From NCBI RefSeq assembly GCF_010500215.1, contig NZ_JAAGOY010000007.1, positions 586,001-650,000 of the forward strand: a stretch of 64,000 nucleotides of DNA. The letters run 5' to 3'. Shown in pieces: positions 63,655 to 64,000 of this stretch (the first letter of the stretch is position 1; each line of letters opens with the position of its first letter). Made by a program: the position numbers and the translations under genes. The notes below the pieces were generated by a model. That model saw nothing but the letters and a program-made list of their open reading frames with translations, did not search any database and had not been told where the DNA came from. The DNA is from Aliiroseovarius sp. PrR006 (GTDB lineage: Bacteria; Pseudomonadota; Alphaproteobacteria; Rhodobacterales; Rhodobacteraceae).

Positions 63655-64000
63655 ACCTTTTGTTCATCTGCCGTCTTACCCCGAAGGGCAAACTGGACCA
63701 AAAGCATACTTTCCCGCGCTTCAAGCAATCCGAGCAGTGATGTCGGTCACCGCTCTACTTGAAGCACATTAAGATCTGATCTCTCAGATCTTGGTTAGTG
63801 TACTTGACTTGGACAACACCGTCGTTTCAGCAGCGATATCGAAGAAGGTCCGAGGAAAGGGACCTAAATCAACCGCCTTCCGAAGAAGGAACCGCTGAGG
63901 CAACCACCCACTTGTGGCACCAACAGTGTTGTTTATTGTATTCTCTCTAAACGATGTAAAAGACGTCCGATTGGACGGCTAAAAACCAAACTGGTTCTTA
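63655..64000 (-). other. Partial 16S-23S internal transcribed spacer
   Basis: 346 nt of spacer upstream of 23S, cut by the window end. No tRNA-Ala or tRNA-Ile sequence is seen in this part; in this family they usually lie nearer 16S, beyond the window. Several small inverted repeats (for example AGATCTGA / TCAGATCT near 63773-63791) should form spacer hairpins. Confidence 0.8.

Noticed and set aside
63655..64000. tRNA-Ala or tRNA-Ile in the spacer
   Set aside because: No T-loop (GGTTCGAATCC-like) or CCA-end pattern on the minus strand in this part; they probably lie past the window end.

Overview
The window reads as chromosomal DNA of a marine alphaproteobacterium of the Rhodobacteraceae (Roseobacter group). 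The evidence is the BztABCD-type acidic amino acid ABC transporter, proteobacterial (plant-type) glutamate-cysteine ligase, ATP12 chaperone, a short-LID adenylate kinase, the order rpmH-rnpA-yidD...yidC-MOSC-engB...argB, moderately high G+C, and small conserved genes typical of that family. No insertion sequence, prophage or CRISPR array was seen. This is an assignment from protein character and gene order only.

Layout. 1-9 kb: a cut lipoprotein gene, a DUF3047 protein, the LolD/permease lipoprotein exporter, a YbjN-like protein, proC, a CsaA-like protein, a D-2-hydroxyacid dehydrogenase, tdk, a CII-like regulator, dgkA and a YigZ/IMPACT protein. 8.7-19.3 kb: glpK divergent from a D-2-hydroxyglutarate dehydrogenase-like flavoprotein, a secreted acidic-repeat protein, gshA, rsmE divergent from ubiA, and an OmpA-family protein with a small coiled-coil partner. 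19.3-27.1 kb: the most unusual segment. It holds a dimethylglycine/trimethylamine dehydrogenase-like flavoprotein, a non-pyrrolysine MttB-family methyltransferase, a TetR regulator with a perfect palindromic operator, and a 1065-residue reductive-dehalogenase-like corrinoid/Fe-S protein fused to its own flavin and [2Fe-2S] reductase. 27-31 kb: histidine kinase, pyridine nucleotide-disulfide oxidoreductase, TVP38 membrane protein.

30.8-43 kb: rpmH (not an obvious long ORF), rnpA, yidD, a small basic protein behind a SoxR-box-like promoter, ttcA, a degenerate-GGDEF/EAL protein, yidC, a MOSC protein, engB, an SDR, argB, a sterol-desaturase-family protein, a two-cluster ferredoxin-like protein, a SixA-type phosphatase and rpiB. 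43-47.7 kb: the complete bztABCD operon on the minus strand, with an intercistronic hairpin after bztA and a terminator after bztD. 47.9-53.5 kb: ATP12, a HAD phosphatase, rluC-type pseudouridine synthase, crcB, cytochrome b561, rarA and a LuxR-type regulator without a neighbouring luxI.

53.7-59 kb: the distal ribosomal operon rplO-secY-adk-rpsM-rpsK-rpoA-rplQ, on the minus strand. Upstream of it are an EamA transporter, an A+T-rich small membrane protein and an rRNA operon (5S, 23S and part of the 16S-23S spacer), also on the minus strand and running off the window end. The usual spc-operon genes before rplO (for example rpmD and rpsE) are not there.

Non-coding signals worth a look include a dispersed two-hairpin intergenic repeat (two good copies, one degenerate), RNase III-type processing stems around 23S and 5S, several intrinsic terminators, an FNR-like site and a SoxR-box-like promoter.
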